A DNA stretch of 64,000 bases from Rhynchopus euleeides (taxonomy: Eukaryota; Euglenozoa; Diplonemea; Diplonemida; Diplonemidae): the NCBI GenBank assembly GCA_963210315.1, contig OY723255.1, positions 1,674,001-1,738,000 of the forward strand, read 5' to 3'. Shown here in pieces: positions 63,218 through 64,000 of this stretch. The position numbers were made by a program, and so were the translations under genes. Below the pieces are notes generated by a model, which saw nothing but the letters and a program-made list of their open reading frames with translations, did no database searches and was not told the origin of the DNA. The number at the start of each line of letters is the position of its first letter. Within the stretch, counting starts at the first letter, position 1.

Positions 63218-64000
63218 ATGTGGGAGGCCGTGTGGTGTTCGCTGCTGCTGATGCTGGTATCGGCGGTGTGGTGTGAGGCTGCAGGGCATGCGACATACAA
63301 AGGATGCTATAAAGACTACGTAGGGAAGGTGCGCGACATCGACGGTGCCATGGACATCAGCGGCAAGTGGGGTTCGCATGAACTGTGCTTTGAGTTCTGC
63401 ACAGAGGTGGCGCCTGGTGCGCCTTATCGTTATTTCGGTGTGCAGTATGCAGTCGACTGCCATTGTGGCGATTCGTACGGCAGCCAGGGCGAGGCCACAG
63501 GGTGTACCACGAAGTGCAAGCAGGACAAGTCGCAGATCTGCGGGGGGACGTCGAAGAACAGCGTGTACGAGATATTCTACTCTGACACGGTGGCTCCGGC
63601 GACACCGGTGCCGGAGACCCAGGCGCCCCGGACACAGGCGCCGGCGACGTCTGCACCACGGACAGCTTCGCCCCCAACACCGGCACCGCCAACGCCGTCG
63701 CCACTGACACCTGCACCTGCAACACCGTCCCCACCAACACCGGCACCGGAGACAGGTGCACCTCCAACCCCGGCACCTACGACAAAGGCGCCACTGACGT
63801 CTGCGCCGCCAACACGTGCGCCACGAACTGCCGCACCCGCGACACCAGTGCCCGCAACACCTTCGCCGCCGACGGCAGCACCTCCGACCGCGGCACCACC
63901 TACAGGTTCGCCCCCAACGCCGGCACCGCCGACACCATCTCCACCAACGACAGCACCCCCGACGGTGTCACCACCGACGCCGGCACCTGCAACGCCATCA
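63218..64000 (+). CDS. WSC-domain protein with Thr/Pro/Ala-rich stalk (3' end outside the window)
   Basis: 261 codons are visible and the frame is open to the edge. The ATG at 63218 starts a signal peptide ([19 protein letters not shown]). Residues ~27-125 form a WSC domain: [14 protein letters not shown], then [44 protein letters not shown] and NSVYEIFY, with eight conserved-type Cys. WSC domains bind carbohydrate and occur in surface sensors and secreted oxidases or hydrolases. From ~128 the protein is TPAP/TPSP/TSAP repeats, a likely O-glycosylated stalk. Downstream domains cannot be seen. Confidence 0.9.
   Translation, partial: MWEAVWCSLLLMLVSAVWCEAAGHATYKGCYKDYVGKVRDIDGAMDISGKWGSHELCFEFCTEVAPGAPYRYFGVQYAVDCHCGDSYGSQGEATGCTTKCKQDKSQICGGTSKNSVYEIFYSDTVAPATPVPETQAPRTQAPATSAPRTASPPTPAPPTPSPLTPAPATPSPPTPAPETGAPPTPAPTTKAPLTSAPPTRAPRTAAPATPVPATPSPPTAAPPTAAPPTGSPPTPAPPTPSPPTTAPPTVSPPTPAPATPS

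Overview
The window looks like nuclear DNA of a euglenozoan, most likely a diplonemid. The strongest sign is a spliced-leader (SL) exon-like sequence on the minus strand at 37943-37982. Its 3' half (CAGTTTCTGTACTTCATTG) is almost the SL end shared by kinetoplastids and diplonemids. Other signs fit: six GC-rich, apparently intron-poor host genes all lie on the + strand, C-rich polypyrimidine tracts ending in AG precede several of them, and repeat density is extreme. Genus and species are inference.

Host genes (+ strand): a sialate O-acetylesterase-like SGNH esterase (2034-3935); a WD40 beta-propeller protein with signal peptide and C-terminal membrane segment (6383-7675); two tandem LIV-1-type ZIP metal transporters with His/Asp-rich repeats (19752-21857 and 23409-25514); a second, GDSL-type SGNH hydrolase (59645-60904); and the start of a WSC-domain protein with a Thr/Pro/Ala stalk that runs off the window (63218 to end). 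All six begin with a predicted signal peptide and four or more are membrane anchored, so the host gene set looks like cell-surface or endomembrane proteins that may handle glycans and metals. On the minus strand, 9592-9972 encodes a small basic protein that resembles a shortened histone H2B.

Mobile DNA dominates. A ~10 kb non-LTR retrotransposon lies on the minus strand (about 27760-37982): SL sequence, gag-like ORF1 with a poly-Gln region and Cys/His finger, a UGA stop, a 2A-like motif (DIETNPGP), APE endonuclease plus reverse transcriptase with FADD, a UAA stop, a CCHC finger, Cys/His clusters and a long tandem-repeat tail with a small frameshift. All parts before the frameshift share one reading frame. 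Fragments of related elements sit at 10984-11569, about 57294-57403 and 61146-61190. A piggyBac-type non-autonomous element with perfect TTAA ends occupies 61555-62929. At least two further families of short inverted-repeat elements are scattered through the window.

Non-coding structure: two exact-looking 1.9 kb direct repeats (11570-13485 and 16533-18448) around a 3 kb tandem-repeat core; a 0.55 kb direct repeat pair (38099 and 41041); a ~950 bp near-perfect AT-rich palindrome (46009-46961) followed by dense short palindromes; and a 7.3 kb satellite of 31-bp units (47600-54906) with a 2450-bp higher-order duplication. Long stretches (116-2000, 4575-6130, 25515-27760, 41595-45787, 54907-59400) carry no convincing host gene, only dispersed repeats and low-complexity tracts.
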